From: Phenylobacterium sp.
Lineage (GTDB): Bacteria; Pseudomonadota; Alphaproteobacteria; Caulobacterales; Caulobacteraceae
NCBI RefSeq assembly: GCF_030693625.1
Contig: NZ_JAUYAF010000021.1
Span: forward strand, 1 to 40,160
Direction: 5' to 3'
DNA length: 40,160 bases
Notes under the pieces: generated by a model
Told to the model about the DNA's origin: nothing
The model's database searches: none
What the model saw: only the letters and a program-made list of their open reading frames with translations
Position numbers and translations under genes: made by a program
Part shown: piece after piece, positions 16,551 through 25,321 of the stretch
Layout of the letters: every line of letters begins with the position of its first letter
How positions within the stretch are numbered: the stretch's first letter is position 1

Positions 16551-17555
16551 CTAGGCCACCCGCACCCGCGCCGTGGATTCCGGCAGGTCCTGACCGAAGG
16601 CGCGCTGGAAGAACTCGGCGACGGTGCCACGCTCCAACTCATCGCACTTGTTCAGGAAGGTCATCCGGAAGCCGAGCGCAATGTCGCCGCCGAAGATCTC
16701 GGTGTTCTGCGCCCAGGTGATCACGGTCCGCGGGCTCATGACCGTGGAGATGTCGCCGTTCATGAAGGCGTTACGGGTCATGTCGGCGACCCGGACCATG
16801 GCGCTGATCGTGCGCTTGCCCTCGGTGTTGTTGTAGTGCGGCGCCTTGGACAGCACGATCTCGGCTTCCACGTCGTGGGCCAGATAGTTCAGCGTGGTCA
16901 CGATCGACCAGCGGTCCATCTGGCCTTGGTTGATCTGCTGAGTGCCGTGATAGAGCCCCGTCGTGTCGCCCAGGCCGATGGTGTTGGTCGTGGAGAACAG
17001 GCGGAAGAACGGGTTGGGCCGGATCACGCGGTTCTGGTCCAGCAGGGTCAGCTTGCCCTGGGCTTCCAGAATGCGCTGGATCACGAACATCACGTCCGGG
17101 CGGCCGGCGTCGTATTCGTCGAACACCAGGGCCACGGGCCGCTGGATCGCCCAGGGCAGGATGCCCTCGCGGAATTCGGTGATCTGCTTGCCGTCCTTCA
17201 GGACGATGGCGTCCTTGCCCACCAGGTCGATGCGGCTGACGTGGCTGTCCAGGTTCACCCGGATCAGCGGCCAGTTGAGGCGGGCGGCCACCTGCTCGAT
17301 GTGGGTCGACTTGCCCGTGCCGTGGTAGCCCTGGACCATCACCCGGCGGTCGAAGGCGAAGCCGGCGCAGATCGCCCGGGTGGTCTCCGGATCGAACTTG
17401 TAGGACGGATCGAGGTCCGGCACGTGACTGTCGCGCTCGCTGAACGCGGGCACGGTCATGTCGATATCCACCCCAAAGGCTTCGCGGACCGAGACCTTCT
17501 TGTCCGGGACCAGGGTGAGGAGCTTGTCGTCTTGATTTTCAGCGAACGAGGTCAT
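16551..17555 (-). CDS. cobS: CobS, cobaltochelatase AAA+ ATPase subunit
   Basis: 334 residues, close to the roughly 330 of characterised CobS. It is a MoxR-like AAA+ ATPase that assembles with CobT into a ring and drives metal insertion by CobN. Walker A is GYHGTGKST (G76-T84), Walker B is [11 protein letters not shown] with D146 and E147, and the sensor region FRLFSTTNT is clear. The N-terminal stretch with [12 protein letters not shown] is typical of CobS. In many genomes cobS and cobT are adjacent; here a 415-residue protein and a DUF1328 gene, both on the plus strand, lie between them. The 100-base gap to the divergent dioxygenase gene at 17656 should hold the promoter. Confidence 0.96.
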   Translation of the reverse strand: MTSFAENQDDKLLTLVPDKKVSVREAFGVDIDMTVPAFSERDSHVPDLDPSYKFDPETTRAICAGFAFDRRVMVQGYHGTGKSTHIEQVAARLNWPLIRVNLDSHVSRIDLVGKDAIVLKDGKQITEFREGILPWAIQRPVALVFDEYDAGRPDVMFVIQRILEAQGKLTLLDQNRVIRPNPFFRLFSTTNTIGLGDTTGLYHGTQQINQGQMDRWSIVTTLNYLAHDVEAEIVLSKAPHYNNTEGKRTISAMVRVADMTRNAFMNGDISTVMSPRTVITWAQNTEIFGGDIALGFRMTFLNKCDELERGTVAEFFQRAFGQDLPESTARVRVA

Positions 17556-17655
17556 GGTCCGGTTCGATTACAGGCTTACGCATGCGAAGCAAACGTGTGT
17601 TTGATGGGGGCAGTCCCTGCGACCCATACCGGAATGACGAAGGGAGCGTCCACCC

Positions 17656-18528
17656 ATGTTGAAGCAAGCCCCGCGGTCCTATCGCGCAATCCAGGTCTTC
17701 GCATCCGAAGAAGGCTTCGGCGCCGAGATCGTCGGCGTCGACCTGTCACGCCCGCTTTCCCCAGAGGCCCGCGAGGAAATCCGCGCCGCCTGGGCCCGCC
17801 ATTCGGTGGTGAGCTTCCCCGATCAGCCGCTCAGCCTGCATGAGCTGGAGGCCTTCACCCTGCAGATGGGAAAGTTCGGGATCGACCCGTTCATCGCCCC
17901 CATGCCCGGACACCCCAACGTCCTGGAGCTGCGCCGCGAGCCCGACGAGAAGGCGACGAACTTCGGCGCCGGCTGGCATTCCGACTGGAGCTTCCAGGAG
18001 AAACCACCCGCCGCCACCCTGCTGCATTCCAAGGTGACGCCGCCCGTGGGGGGCGACACCCTCTTCGCCGACTGCGCCAGCGCCTATGACGCCCTGTCAC
18101 CGGCCATGAAGGCTATGCTGGCTCCGATGAAGGCGGTCCACTCCGCCGGCCGCGCCTACGGGACCAAGGGCGTCTTCGCCCGCGAGACCGAGAAGCGGAC
18201 CATGGCGATCATCGTCTCCGAGGAGGCCGACCAGAGCCTGACCCATCCCCTGGTTCGCACCCACCCCGTCACCGGCCGCAAGGCGCTGTTCGTCAGCCCG
18301 GTCTACACCGTCGCCATCGAGGGCTTCGAGGCCAAGGAGGCCCAGGCCATCCTGGCTTTCCTGTTCGGGCACATCACCCAGGACCGGTTCATCTATCGCC
18401 ACAAGTGGCGGCCAAACATGCTGCTGATGTGGGACAACCGCTGCACGGTCCATCTGGCCGAGGGCGGCTACGACGGCCACCTGCGCCTGATGCACCGCAC
18501 GACGGTGGCGGGCGACAAGCCGGTCTGA
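17656..18528 (+). CDS. TauD/TfdA-family Fe(II)/2-oxoglutarate dioxygenase
   Basis: 290 residues. The iron triad is visible: H108 and D110 in WHSDWSF, and H266 in WDNRCTVHLAEGG. The arginine that binds 2-oxoglutarate lies in the following LRLMHRTTVAG. These enzymes hydroxylate small substrates (taurine, 2,4-D, alkylsulfates, carnitine precursors) while decarboxylating 2-oxoglutarate. The substrate cannot be told from motifs alone, and no sulfonate transporter is nearby. The ATG has AGGGAG nine bases upstream. The gene is a single unit, divergent from cobS and convergent with the J-domain gene (19 bases between stops). Confidence 0.93.
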   Translation: MLKQAPRSYRAIQVFASEEGFGAEIVGVDLSRPLSPEAREEIRAAWARHSVVSFPDQPLSLHELEAFTLQMGKFGIDPFIAPMPGHPNVLELRREPDEKATNFGAGWHSDWSFQEKPPAATLLHSKVTPPVGGDTLFADCASAYDALSPAMKAMLAPMKAVHSAGRAYGTKGVFARETEKRTMAIIVSEEADQSLTHPLVRTHPVTGRKALFVSPVYTVAIEGFEAKEAQAILAFLFGHITQDRFIYRHKWRPNMLLMWDNRCTVHLAEGGYDGHLRLMHRTTVAGDKPV

Positions 18529-18547
18529 CGCGAACGTCTTCCGGCGG

Positions 18548-19201
18548 CTACGCCATCTTCGCCTTGCGCAGCTGCTGGTAGGCCTTGATGACCCGCTGCA
18601 GCTTGTGTTCGGCCGAGCGGTCCCCGCCGTTGCTGTCGGGGTGAGTGCGCTTCACCAGCTCGATATAGCGGGCGCGGATGGTCGGGCCGTCGGCGTTCTC
18701 GTCCAGGTCGAGGTCGGCTAGGGCGTTGCGTTCCAGCTTGCCGAGGCGTCGAGTCTCCGGCGCATTCGCCGGCCGAGCCCCGCCATTGCCGCTGCCAAAC
18801 AGGTTGAACGGATCGCGGTAGCCCTTGCCCTGGCCAAAGCCCTGGGCGGCCGCGGCGGCTTCGCGGGAGAAGCGGCCGGCCTTGAAGTCCCAGGTTGGAC
18901 GGTCGCCCTGGGCGCTCTGGGCCTGGCGCTGCTTGATCTCGCCCTCGCTCATGCCGGCGAAGAAGTTCCAGTTGCGATTATATTCCGCGGCGTGCGGCTG
19001 GCAGAACCAGTAGTGCTCGTTGAGCATGTCGCGGGATTTCGGCGCGCGCGCCGTCGCCGCCACCCGGCACCCCGGATGGTCGCAAGCCCGTTCCCCGGGC
19101 TTGAGCGCATAGACGTCGTCGGTCTGCGCGGCCTCCCCGGGGGTCGGCGGGCGCACCCGGATATCGACGAACTTAGGCTTGTATTGAAACGCGCCGGCCA
19201 T
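18548..19201 (-). CDS. J-domain protein with C-terminal J domain and Cys/His cluster
   Basis: 217 residues. A DnaJ-type J domain lies at the C-terminus (about 158-217) with the Hsp70-stimulating HPD at 187-189, followed by the usual helix IV. This is the reverse of DnaJ, which carries the J domain first. Near the N-terminus C40, H42, C45, H63, C67 and H70 form a possible zinc site (CDHPGC then H-x3-C-x2-H). The linker (about 95-150) is Gln/Ala/Gly-rich. No G/F or CxxCxGxG domain is present. It is divergent from bolA by 52 bases, an arrangement I recall as conserved in alphaproteobacteria. A role with DnaK in a specific protein-maturation task is inferred; clients are unknown. Confidence 0.9.
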   Translation of the reverse strand: MAGAFQYKPKFVDIRVRPPTPGEAAQTDDVYALKPGERACDHPGCRVAATARAPKSRDMLNEHYWFCQPHAAEYNRNWNFFAGMSEGEIKQRQAQSAQGDRPTWDFKAGRFSREAAAAAQGFGQGKGYRDPFNLFGSGNGGARPANAPETRRLGKLERNALADLDLDENADGPTIRARYIELVKRTHPDSNGGDRSAEHKLQRVIKAYQQLRKAKMA

Positions 19202-19253
19202 GACCCAAGTATGAAGCGGTCTGAGACCCTTTCAAGAATTGAAGATTATCCAA

Positions 19254-19526
19254 ATGGGCGCCATATTTGAGGCCATCCAACACAAGCTCACCGAAGCGTT
19301 CTCGCCAACCCGCCTGGAAATCGAAGACGATTCCGCCCGCCACGCGGGACATGCGGGTGCCAGCGCCTCCGGAGAGAGCCATTTTAACGTTATTATTCAA
19401 GCCCAGGCCTTCGCGGGCGCCCCAAAGGTGGCGCGGCAACGGATGGTCTACCGGACATTGGCCGAAGAGCTGGCGGGTCCCCTGCATGCGCTTTCGGTGA
19501 AAGCCCTCGCTCCCGGCGAGGACTAA
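19254..19526 (+). CDS. bolA: BolA family protein
   Basis: 90 residues, the usual BolA length. The class II KH-like fold is marked by LEIEDDSARHAGHAG, ESHFNVIIQAQAF, and the helix PKVARQRMVYRTLAEEL. BolA proteins pair with monothiol glutaredoxins through a shared [2Fe-2S] cluster or act as regulators of envelope genes; the invariant histidine region is retained. The usual RHR before VY is RQR here, a mild variation. I chose ATG 19254; a TTG at 19239 would add five residues. No good Shine-Dalgarno is visible. The molybdenum hydroxylase operon begins 55 bases downstream on the same strand, so co-transcription is possible. Confidence 0.92.
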   Translation: MGAIFEAIQHKLTEAFSPTRLEIEDDSARHAGHAGASASGESHFNVIIQAQAFAGAPKVARQRMVYRTLAEELAGPLHALSVKALAPGED

Positions 19527-19581
19527 CCTGACTTTCGAATAGGCGCCGCTGACCAAGGCGGCCCGCGCTGGGGAGGCGTGC

Positions 19582-20088
19582 TTGAAGACGACCATCACCG
19601 TAAATGGGCAAGCCCGTTCGCTTGACCTCGACACCCGCACCAGCCTGCTCGACGCCCTGCGTGAGCATCTGAACCTCAAGGGCTCCAAGAAGGGCTGTGA
19701 CCACGGGCAGTGCGGCGCCTGCACCGTCCTGGTGAACGGGGTGCGGATCAATTCCTGCCTCAGCCTGGCCGTCATGCACGACGGCGACGAGGTCACCACC
19801 ATCGAGGGCATCGGCGGGGAGGAAAACCTCCACCCGATGCAGCAGGCCTTCCTGGAGCAGGACGCCTTCCAGTGCGGCTACTGCACGCCCGGCCAGATCT
19901 GCTCGGCGGTGGGGATGCTGAAGGAGGCCGCCGAGAACTGGCCCAGCCAGGCCAGCGAGGACCTGACTGGCGCGATCGCGCTGACCGACGCCGAGATTCG
20001 CGAGCGGATGAGCGGGAACATCTGCCGCTGCTCGGCCTATCCCCAGATCATCGCGGCGATCCGCGACGTCGCGGGAGAGGTCGCATGA
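19582..20088 (+). CDS. Molybdenum hydroxylase [2Fe-2S] subunit (PaoA-like)
   Basis: 168 residues. It carries electrons from the molybdenum centre to FAD through two [2Fe-2S] clusters. The plant-type ferredoxin cluster is held by C39, C44, C47 and C59 ([16 protein letters not shown]), the second by C98, C101, C148 and C150 (QCGYCTPGQ and [12 protein letters not shown]). The TTG start at 19582 is favoured by GGGGAGG at 19570-19576; there is no ATG in frame. E. coli PaoA has a Tat signal and a periplasmic site, whereas this protein starts directly at the ferredoxin domain, so the enzyme is probably cytoplasmic. Its stop overlaps the FAD subunit start. Confidence 0.94.
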   Translation: MKTTITVNGQARSLDLDTRTSLLDALREHLNLKGSKKGCDHGQCGACTVLVNGVRINSCLSLAVMHDGDEVTTIEGIGGEENLHPMQQAFLEQDAFQCGYCTPGQICSAVGMLKEAAENWPSQASEDLTGAIALTDAEIRERMSGNICRCSAYPQIIAAIRDVAGEVA

Positions 20089-21038
20089 GGCCCTTCACCT
20101 ACGAGCGTCCCACCGATGTCGCCGCCGCCGTGAAGGCCGTCGCAGCGACGCCGGGGGCCAAGTTTCTGGCCGGCGGCACCAACCTGCTGGACCTGATGAA
20201 GCTCGACATCGAGCAGCCGACCCACCTTGTGGACGTCAACCGGCTGCCGCTGGCCGGTATGGAGGACACCTCGGACGGCGGCTTGCGCATCGGCTCAATG
20301 GTGACCAACAGCCACCTGGCCGCCGACGCGCGCGTCCGGAGCCGCTACTCGGTCCTGACCCAGGCCATCGTCTCGGGGGGGTCGGGCCAACTTCGCAACA
20401 AGGCGACCGCGGGCGGCAACCTGCTGCAACGGACCCGCTGCGCCTATTTCTATGATCCCTCCAAGCCCTGCAACAAGCGGCTGCCCGGGTCGGGCTGCAG
20501 CGCCCTGGACGGGCTGAACCGCAACAGCGCCATCTTCGGCGCCAGCGAAGCCTGCATCGCCACCCATCCTTCCGACATGGCCGTGGCCCTGACGGCCCTG
20601 GGCGCGAGCCTCGAGACCATGACCGCCGACGGCGCCACCCGCACCCTGGCTGTGGCCGACCTGCACCGCCTGCCCGGCGACACCCCGCATATCGAGACCA
20701 CCCTGGCGGCGGGCGAACTCATCACCGCCGTTGTCCTTCCCCCGGCTCCGGCCGGCGGGCAGGTCTATCGCAAGGCCCGCGACCGGGCCTCCTACGCCGG
20801 TGGCCTGGCCAGTGTCGCGGTGGTGGGGAGCCAGGTCGCCTTCGGCGCCGTGGCCCACAAGCCCTGGCGCGCGGAGAAGACCGAGGCGGCGCTCGCATCC
20901 GGCGCCGGCGCGGTGGAGGCCGCCCACGCCGAATTGGCGGGCGCGCAGGACAACGGCAAGAACGGCTTCAAGATCGCCCTGGTGGCCCGCATGACCGCGG
21001 ACGCCCTGGCGCAGGCACGTGAAGGGAGAGGCGCATGA
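20085..21038 (+). CDS. Molybdenum hydroxylase FAD subunit (PaoB-like)
   Basis: 317 residues. FAD-binding motifs are [12 protein letters not shown] (28-39) and [12 protein letters not shown] (107-118). Directly after the second motif an insertion carries C119, C129, C138 ([13 protein letters not shown]) and C157. This is the insertion known in PaoB and 4-hydroxybenzoyl-CoA reductase relatives to bind an extra [4Fe-4S] cluster, so the complex should have three iron-sulfur clusters. The CO_deh_flav_C domain occupies about 215-310. ATGA overlaps couple it to both neighbours (20085-20088 and 21035-21038). The pairing with an aldehyde-type catalytic subunit suggests an aldehyde or aromatic oxidoreductase rather than xanthine dehydrogenase. 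Confidence 0.93.
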   Translation: MRPFTYERPTDVAAAVKAVAATPGAKFLAGGTNLLDLMKLDIEQPTHLVDVNRLPLAGMEDTSDGGLRIGSMVTNSHLAADARVRSRYSVLTQAIVSGGSGQLRNKATAGGNLLQRTRCAYFYDPSKPCNKRLPGSGCSALDGLNRNSAIFGASEACIATHPSDMAVALTALGASLETMTADGATRTLAVADLHRLPGDTPHIETTLAAGELITAVVLPPAPAGGQVYRKARDRASYAGGLASVAVVGSQVAFGAVAHKPWRAEKTEAALASGAGAVEAAHAELAGAQDNGKNGFKIALVARMTADALAQAREGRGA

Positions 21039-23299
21039 GCTCGGTCAAGGATTGGGCGGCCCCGAACCCCGTCACGGAGAACCGTAGCGGGATCATCGGC
21101 AAGGGCGTCGAACGCTACGAAGGCAAACTGAAGGTCACCGGCACGGCGGCCTACGCCTACGAGGTCGAGCCGCCCTCGGCTCCAGCCTATGGCTACCTGC
21201 TGGCCGCCACCATCGCCAAGGGCCGGATCACCGCCATCGACATCAGCGCCGCCGAGGCCTCGCCGGGCGTGAAGCTGGTCTGGACCCACCTCAACGTGCC
21301 CAAGCAGGCGCGGCGGGGCGAGCGGATCAACCCCCGCAGCCAGCGGCCAGCCAACCCGGCCCTGGCTGGTGATCGCGTGGAGTTCTTCGGCCAGCCGGTG
21401 GCCTTTGTGGCCGCCGACACCTGGGAAAATGCGCGGGCGGCCGCAAACCTCATCCGGGTGAGCTATGCCGCCGAGCCTGCTGTTCTGGACTTCCGGGCCA
21501 GCCTCGACCTGGCGGAGATGCCGGACGGTGAGGAAGACGTCCTGATCGGCGACTTCGAGGGCGCCTACGCCAGGGCCCCGGCCCAGATCGACGAGACCTA
21601 TTTCAGCCCCCTGCAGAACCACGTGCAGATGGAGCCCTGCGCCACCACCGCCTGGTGGGAGGGCGACAAGGTCACCGTCCATACCTCGATCCAGATGGTG
21701 AAGGGCGGCCAGCACGCCCTAGCCGAGACCCTGGCCATCCCCTCGGAGAAGGTCCACCTGCTGACCCGCTACATCGGCGGCGGGTTCGGCGGCAAGGGCC
21801 AGGCCTATGACGATCTGACCCTGGCGGCGCTCGGCGCCCGCGCCCTGGGACAGCCGGTGAAGCTGACCTACACCCGCCAGCAGATGTTCCAGGCCACCAT
21901 CCACCGGCCAGCCGTCAGCATGCGCGTGCGGCTGGGGGCGGAGCCGGACGGACGGCTGAACGCCTTCGCCGTGGAGGCCGTCACCCACTGCGCCCGCAGC
22001 GCCTCCTTCGTCGAGCACGCCGCCAACTTCTCCCGCAACCTCTACGCCGCGCCCAACCGGCTCACCGGCCACCGGCTGGTGAAGATGGACATTCCCCACG
22101 CCGGACCCATGCGGGCGCCGGGCGAGGCCTCCGGCATGCTCAGCCTGGAATGCGCCATGGACGAGCTGGCGGAGAAGCTGGGGATCGACCCCATCGAGCT
22201 GCGCCTGCGCAACGAGCCCGATGTTGATCCGGAGACCGGCAAGCCGTTCTCGATCCGCCAACTGACGGAATGCCTGAACACAGGCGCCCAGCGCTTCGGG
22301 TGGAGCAGGCGCAATCCCAAGCCCGGCCAGGTCCGCGATGGCCGCTGGCTGGTGGGCATGGGCATGGCCGCCGCCATCCGCGGCAACTTCCTGCTGCCGG
22401 CCAAGGCGGGCGTCCGGATCGATGGGACCGGTGTCATCACCCTGCGCCAGGGCATGACCGACATCGGCACCGGGACCTATACGATCCTGGCCCAGATCAC
22501 CGCCGAGACCATGGGCGTGACCATGGACGAGGTGAAGGTCGAGCTAGGCGATTCTGAGTTCCCTCCGGCGCCCGGCTCCGGCGGCCAGTTCGGCGCGGCC
22601 ACCGCCGGTTCGGCGGCCTTCGAGGCCAATATGAACCTCCGCCGGGCCCTGGCCGAGCTCGCCATCGGGGACCCGAATTCGCCGCTCTACGGCGGTGATC
22701 CCACCTACGTCACCTTCGGCAACGGCAACATCGCCATCGAGAACCGCTCGGAAAGCCTGGCGACCCTGGTCAGCCGCGCCGCGCCCGACGGGGTCTATGT
22801 GGAGGGCGCCATCAGTCCGGCCGCCGACGCCCGCGACTATTCCCAGCATACCTACGGCGGCCACTTCGCCGAGGTGGGCGTGGACACCGTCACCGGCGAG
22901 GTCCGGATGCGCAGGATGTTCGGGGTGTTCGCCGCCGGCCGCATCCTCAACGCCAAGACCGCCAAGAGCCAGGTGACGGGCGGCATGATCTGGGGCGTGG
23001 GCACGGCCCTGACCGAGGGCAATGTCGTGGATAACCGCTACGGATCCTTCATCAACCAGGACATGGCCGGCTACCTGGTCCCCAGCCACGCCGACATTGT
23101 CGACCTGGACGCCATCTTCCTGGAGGAGGCCGATGACAAGGCCAATCCGATGGGGATCAAGGGCGTCGGCGAGCTTGGCATCTGCGGGGCCGGCGCGGCG
23201 GTGGCCAACGCCATCTACAACGCCTGCGGGGTTCGCCTGCGCGACTTCCCCATGACGCCGGACAAGGTGCTGGAAGGCCTGATGGCCAAGGGCCTCTAG
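21035..23299 (+). CDS. Molybdenum hydroxylase catalytic subunit (PaoC-like)
   Basis: 754 residues. It binds the molybdopterin cytosine dinucleotide cofactor and oxidises the substrate, probably an aldehyde or heterocycle. The aldehyde oxidase/xanthine dehydrogenase a/b hammerhead domain covers about 20-130, the molybdopterin-binding domains about 150-690. Motifs include GGGFGGKG, the conserved MRAPGE stretch, [14 protein letters not shown], and [13 protein letters not shown] where E713 is the catalytic base. Its length matches PaoC (about 730) rather than the longer xanthine dehydrogenase large chain. No XdhC/PaoD maturation factor or cofactor gene is in the window. The real substrate cannot be deduced. 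Confidence 0.95.
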   Translation: MSSVKDWAAPNPVTENRSGIIGKGVERYEGKLKVTGTAAYAYEVEPPSAPAYGYLLAATIAKGRITAIDISAAEASPGVKLVWTHLNVPKQARRGERINPRSQRPANPALAGDRVEFFGQPVAFVAADTWENARAAANLIRVSYAAEPAVLDFRASLDLAEMPDGEEDVLIGDFEGAYARAPAQIDETYFSPLQNHVQMEPCATTAWWEGDKVTVHTSIQMVKGGQHALAETLAIPSEKVHLLTRYIGGGFGGKGQAYDDLTLAALGARALGQPVKLTYTRQQMFQATIHRPAVSMRVRLGAEPDGRLNAFAVEAVTHCARSASFVEHAANFSRNLYAAPNRLTGHRLVKMDIPHAGPMRAPGEASGMLSLECAMDELAEKLGIDPIELRLRNEPDVDPETGKPFSIRQLTECLNTGAQRFGWSRRNPKPGQVRDGRWLVGMGMAAAIRGNFLLPAKAGVRIDGTGVITLRQGMTDIGTGTYTILAQITAETMGVTMDEVKVELGDSEFPPAPGSGGQFGAATAGSAAFEANMNLRRALAELAIGDPNSPLYGGDPTYVTFGNGNIAIENRSESLATLVSRAAPDGVYVEGAISPAADARDYSQHTYGGHFAEVGVDTVTGEVRMRRMFGVFAAGRILNAKTAKSQVTGGMIWGVGTALTEGNVVDNRYGSFINQDMAGYLVPSHADIVDLDAIFLEEADDKANPMGIKGVGELGICGAGAAVANAIYNACGVRLRDFPMTPDKVLEGLMAKGL

Positions 23300-23318
23300 C
23301 GGCCCTCAGCCTAGGCGG

Positions 23319-23468
23319 TCACTTGTTTCGCTTGAGATAGGTGACCGCCAGGGCCGCGGCGCAGCCCAGGAACAGGATGCCGGCGATCACCCGCACGGCG
23401 TCGATCAGGAAGCCGGCGACCGCCGCGGCCACCATGACCGCCAGGAAGATGCCGGCCCAGCGCGCCAT
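23319..23468 (-). CDS. 49-residue membrane peptide, DUF1328-like
   Basis: 49 residues, too short for most gene finders' limits. It starts MARWAGIFLAV and has two hydrophobic helices (about 5-21 and 25-43) with a Lys/Arg tail (YLKRNK). The start and the MxxWAxIF ... AGF pattern resemble the DUF1328 protein at 16263 in this window, though the turn is shorter. The ATG is three bases after the stop of the receiver gene, so it would be read by coupled translation from the same message. Family assignment is tentative; function unknown. Confidence 0.6.
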   Translation of the reverse strand: MARWAGIFLAVMVAAAVAGFLIDAVRVIAGILFLGCAAALAVTYLKRNK

Positions 23469-23471
23469 GGG

Positions 23472-23846
23472 CTAGCCGACCTTGGCGCGCAGTTCGCCCA
23501 GGATGCGGGCCAGGTCGGTTTCCCGGAACGGCTTCTGCAGGACCAGAGATCCCTTGTCGACGTCACGCAGGCCGGCGTCGCCGTAGCCGGTGGCGAAGGC
23601 GAAGGGCGCGCCCTTGGCCCTCAGGATGTCGGCGAGCGGAAAGATCGGCTGGCCGCCGAGGTTCACATCCAGCACGGCGCAGTCGATCTGTTCACGCTCG
23701 GCCAGGGCGATGGCCTCGTCCAATCGCGCGGCGGGGCCGACGACGATGCAGCCGAGATCGGTGAGCATGTCTTCGATCAGCATCGAGACCATCATCTCGT
23801 CTTCAACAACGAGGACCCGTAGGCCGGCGAGATCGGGGACGCTCAT
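23472..23846 (-). CDS. Stand-alone response regulator receiver protein
   Basis: 124 residues, receiver domain only. The acidic pair E15-D16, phospho-acceptor D60 (AVLDVNLGG), T86 (FATGYGD) and K105 (LQKPF) are all present, so it should be phosphorylated. There is no output domain. Single-domain receivers of this type (CheY-like, related to the receivers following hybrid HWE kinases in alphaproteobacteria) pass phosphate on or sequester partners. No kinase lies nearby. ATG 23846 is chosen for GGAG eight bases upstream; a TTG two codons earlier is closer to the GGAG than usual. Followed directly by a small membrane peptide gene. Confidence 0.92.
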   Translation of the reverse strand: MSVPDLAGLRVLVVEDEMMVSMLIEDMLTDLGCIVVGPAARLDEAIALAEREQIDCAVLDVNLGGQPIFPLADILRAKGAPFAFATGYGDAGLRDVDKGSLVLQKPFRETDLARILGELRAKVG

Positions 23847-23871
23847 TGCCAAGGCTCCAGCAGGTTCATGA

Positions 23872-23885
23872 GCCTATCCATAGGC
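23872..23885. promoter_or_regulatory. Small palindrome before the receiver gene
   Basis: GCCTAT-CC-ATAGGC, with perfect 6-base arms, lies 25 bases upstream of the receiver start codon. The position suits an operator or a leader hairpin. No regulator is identified, and palindromes this short can arise by chance. Confidence 0.25.
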
Positions 23886-24019
23886 CACCACGGACTCGGC
23901 TGACTATAGCCAAGTCGCACGCGACCTGCCGCGTCCATACTGCTCATCACTGCGCCCGGTCCCCTCGCTCCGCGACTCTCTAAAACCGCTGACCGACCGT
24001 TCGGTTCCATCGTCGGACT

Positions 24020-25321
24020 CTAAGCTTCAGAAGCCGACGTGTTGGCGTCGAGGGGAGCCGACACCCGCAGGGTGGTGATCTGGTTGCGGACCCGCTTGAC
24101 CACCTGGAACCGGTGACGATGGAAGATGAAGGTCTGGCCGATCTTCGGGATGGTCTGGGCCTCATGGATCACCAGGCCGGCCACGGTGACGGCGTCGTCG
24201 TCCGGCATGTCCCAGTCCATGGCGCGGTTCAGGTCGCGGATCGTCACCGAGCCGTCCACCACCACCGAGCCGTCGGCCTGTTTGCGCACGCCCTGGATGG
24301 CGCTGTCGTGCTCGTCGTCGATCTCGCCGACGATCTCCTCGAGGATGTCCTCCAGCGTCACCAGACCCTGCAAGGCCCCGTACTCGTCCACCACCAGGGC
24401 GAAGTGGCTCTGGCGCTTCAGGAAGGCGTTGAGCTGGTCCTTGAGGTTGGTGGTGTCGGGGATGAACCACGGCTCGCGCAGGATGTCGTCGATGGCCAGC
24501 TTGTCGATCTTGCCGCCGGAGTTGGCCAGGGCCTGCAACAGGTCCTTGGCGTGCAGCACGCCGACGATGTTCTCGGCGTCGCCGCGATAGAGCGGCACGC
24601 GCGTGTGGGCGCTCTCCAGCATGGCGGTCACCACCTCGGCCGGCGACAGATCGGCGTCGATCATCGAGATCGACATGCGGTGTACCATCACCTCGCTGAC
24701 GTCCATGTCCGAGAGGTCGAGCACGCCGCCCAGCATCCGGCGGTCGCGTTCCTCCACCAGTCCCTCGGAGTGGTGGTACTCCACCGCCCCGCGGATCTCC
24801 TCGTGGGCCGCCAGGACGTCGGTCTCCATGGAGAGCTTGATACCGAAGGGCCGCAGGGTCTGGCGCACCACCCACTGGGCGCCGTTGGCGAGGGGGCCAA
24901 AGATGCGCACCACCCAATAGGTGGGGATCGACAGAGCGCGGGCGACGTCGTCGGCGCGGGCGATGGCCAGGGACTTGGGCAGGATCTCGCTGAAGATGAC
25001 GATCAGAACCGTCATGATTCCGGTGGCGATCAGGGCCCCCAGCGCGCCTGGGAAGGCCGCCGAGAGGGCGAGCGTCGTCAGGGCCGAGGCGCCGATATTG
25101 ATGACGTTGTTGGAGAGCAGGATGGCCCCGATCATCTTCTCCTGATCGGCCATCATGATGTTGATGCGCCGGGCCGCGCGGTCGCCTTCGCGCTCAAGCT
25201 GGTGCATCCGGCCGCGGCTGGCCGCCGTCATCGAGGTCTCCGCCGCCGAGATCAGCCCTGACAGGCTCAGCAGGGCGACGAGGATGGGGGCGAGACCCGC
25301 GAGGATCGCGATGACGCTCAC
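24020..25321 (-). CDS. CNNM/CorC-type membrane protein (DUF21-CBS-CorC_HlyC)
   Basis: 433 residues. An N-terminal DUF21 membrane domain (about 1-190; segments near 5-25, 65-90, 95-118 and 130-150) carries the [10 protein letters not shown] and [14 protein letters not shown] motifs. A CBS pair (about 205-335) with VMVHRMSI and the Bateman-type [23 protein letters not shown] (given here by its key residues) follows, then a CorC_HlyC domain (about 350-425). Relatives export Mg2+ or Co2+ or affect metal resistance; old 'hemolysin' names are misleading. It overlaps the stop of aroB (ATGA, 25318-25321) and so is the third gene of an aroK-aroB operon, a linkage seen in other alphaproteobacteria. Confidence 0.93.
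   Translation of the reverse strand: MSVIAILAGLAPILVALLSLSGLISAAETSMTAASRGRMHQLEREGDRAARRINIMMADQEKMIGAILLSNNVINIGASALTTLALSAAFPGALGALIATGIMTVLIVIFSEILPKSLAIARADDVARALSIPTYWVVRIFGPLANGAQWVVRQTLRPFGIKLSMETDVLAAHEEIRGAVEYHHSEGLVEERDRRMLGGVLDLSDMDVSEVMVHRMSISMIDADLSPAEVVTAMLESAHTRVPLYRGDAENIVGVLHAKDLLQALANSGGKIDKLAIDDILREPWFIPDTTNLKDQLNAFLKRQSHFALVVDEYGALQGLVTLEDILEEIVGEIDDEHDSAIQGVRKQADGSVVVDGSVTIRDLNRAMDWDMPDDDAVTVAGLVIHEAQTIPKIGQTFIFHRHRFQVVKRVRNQITTLRVSAPLDANTSASEA

Noticed and set aside
16515..17843. 442-codon plus-strand frame over cobS and the start of the dioxygenase
   Set aside because: It overlaps two well-supported genes and has shadow-like composition.
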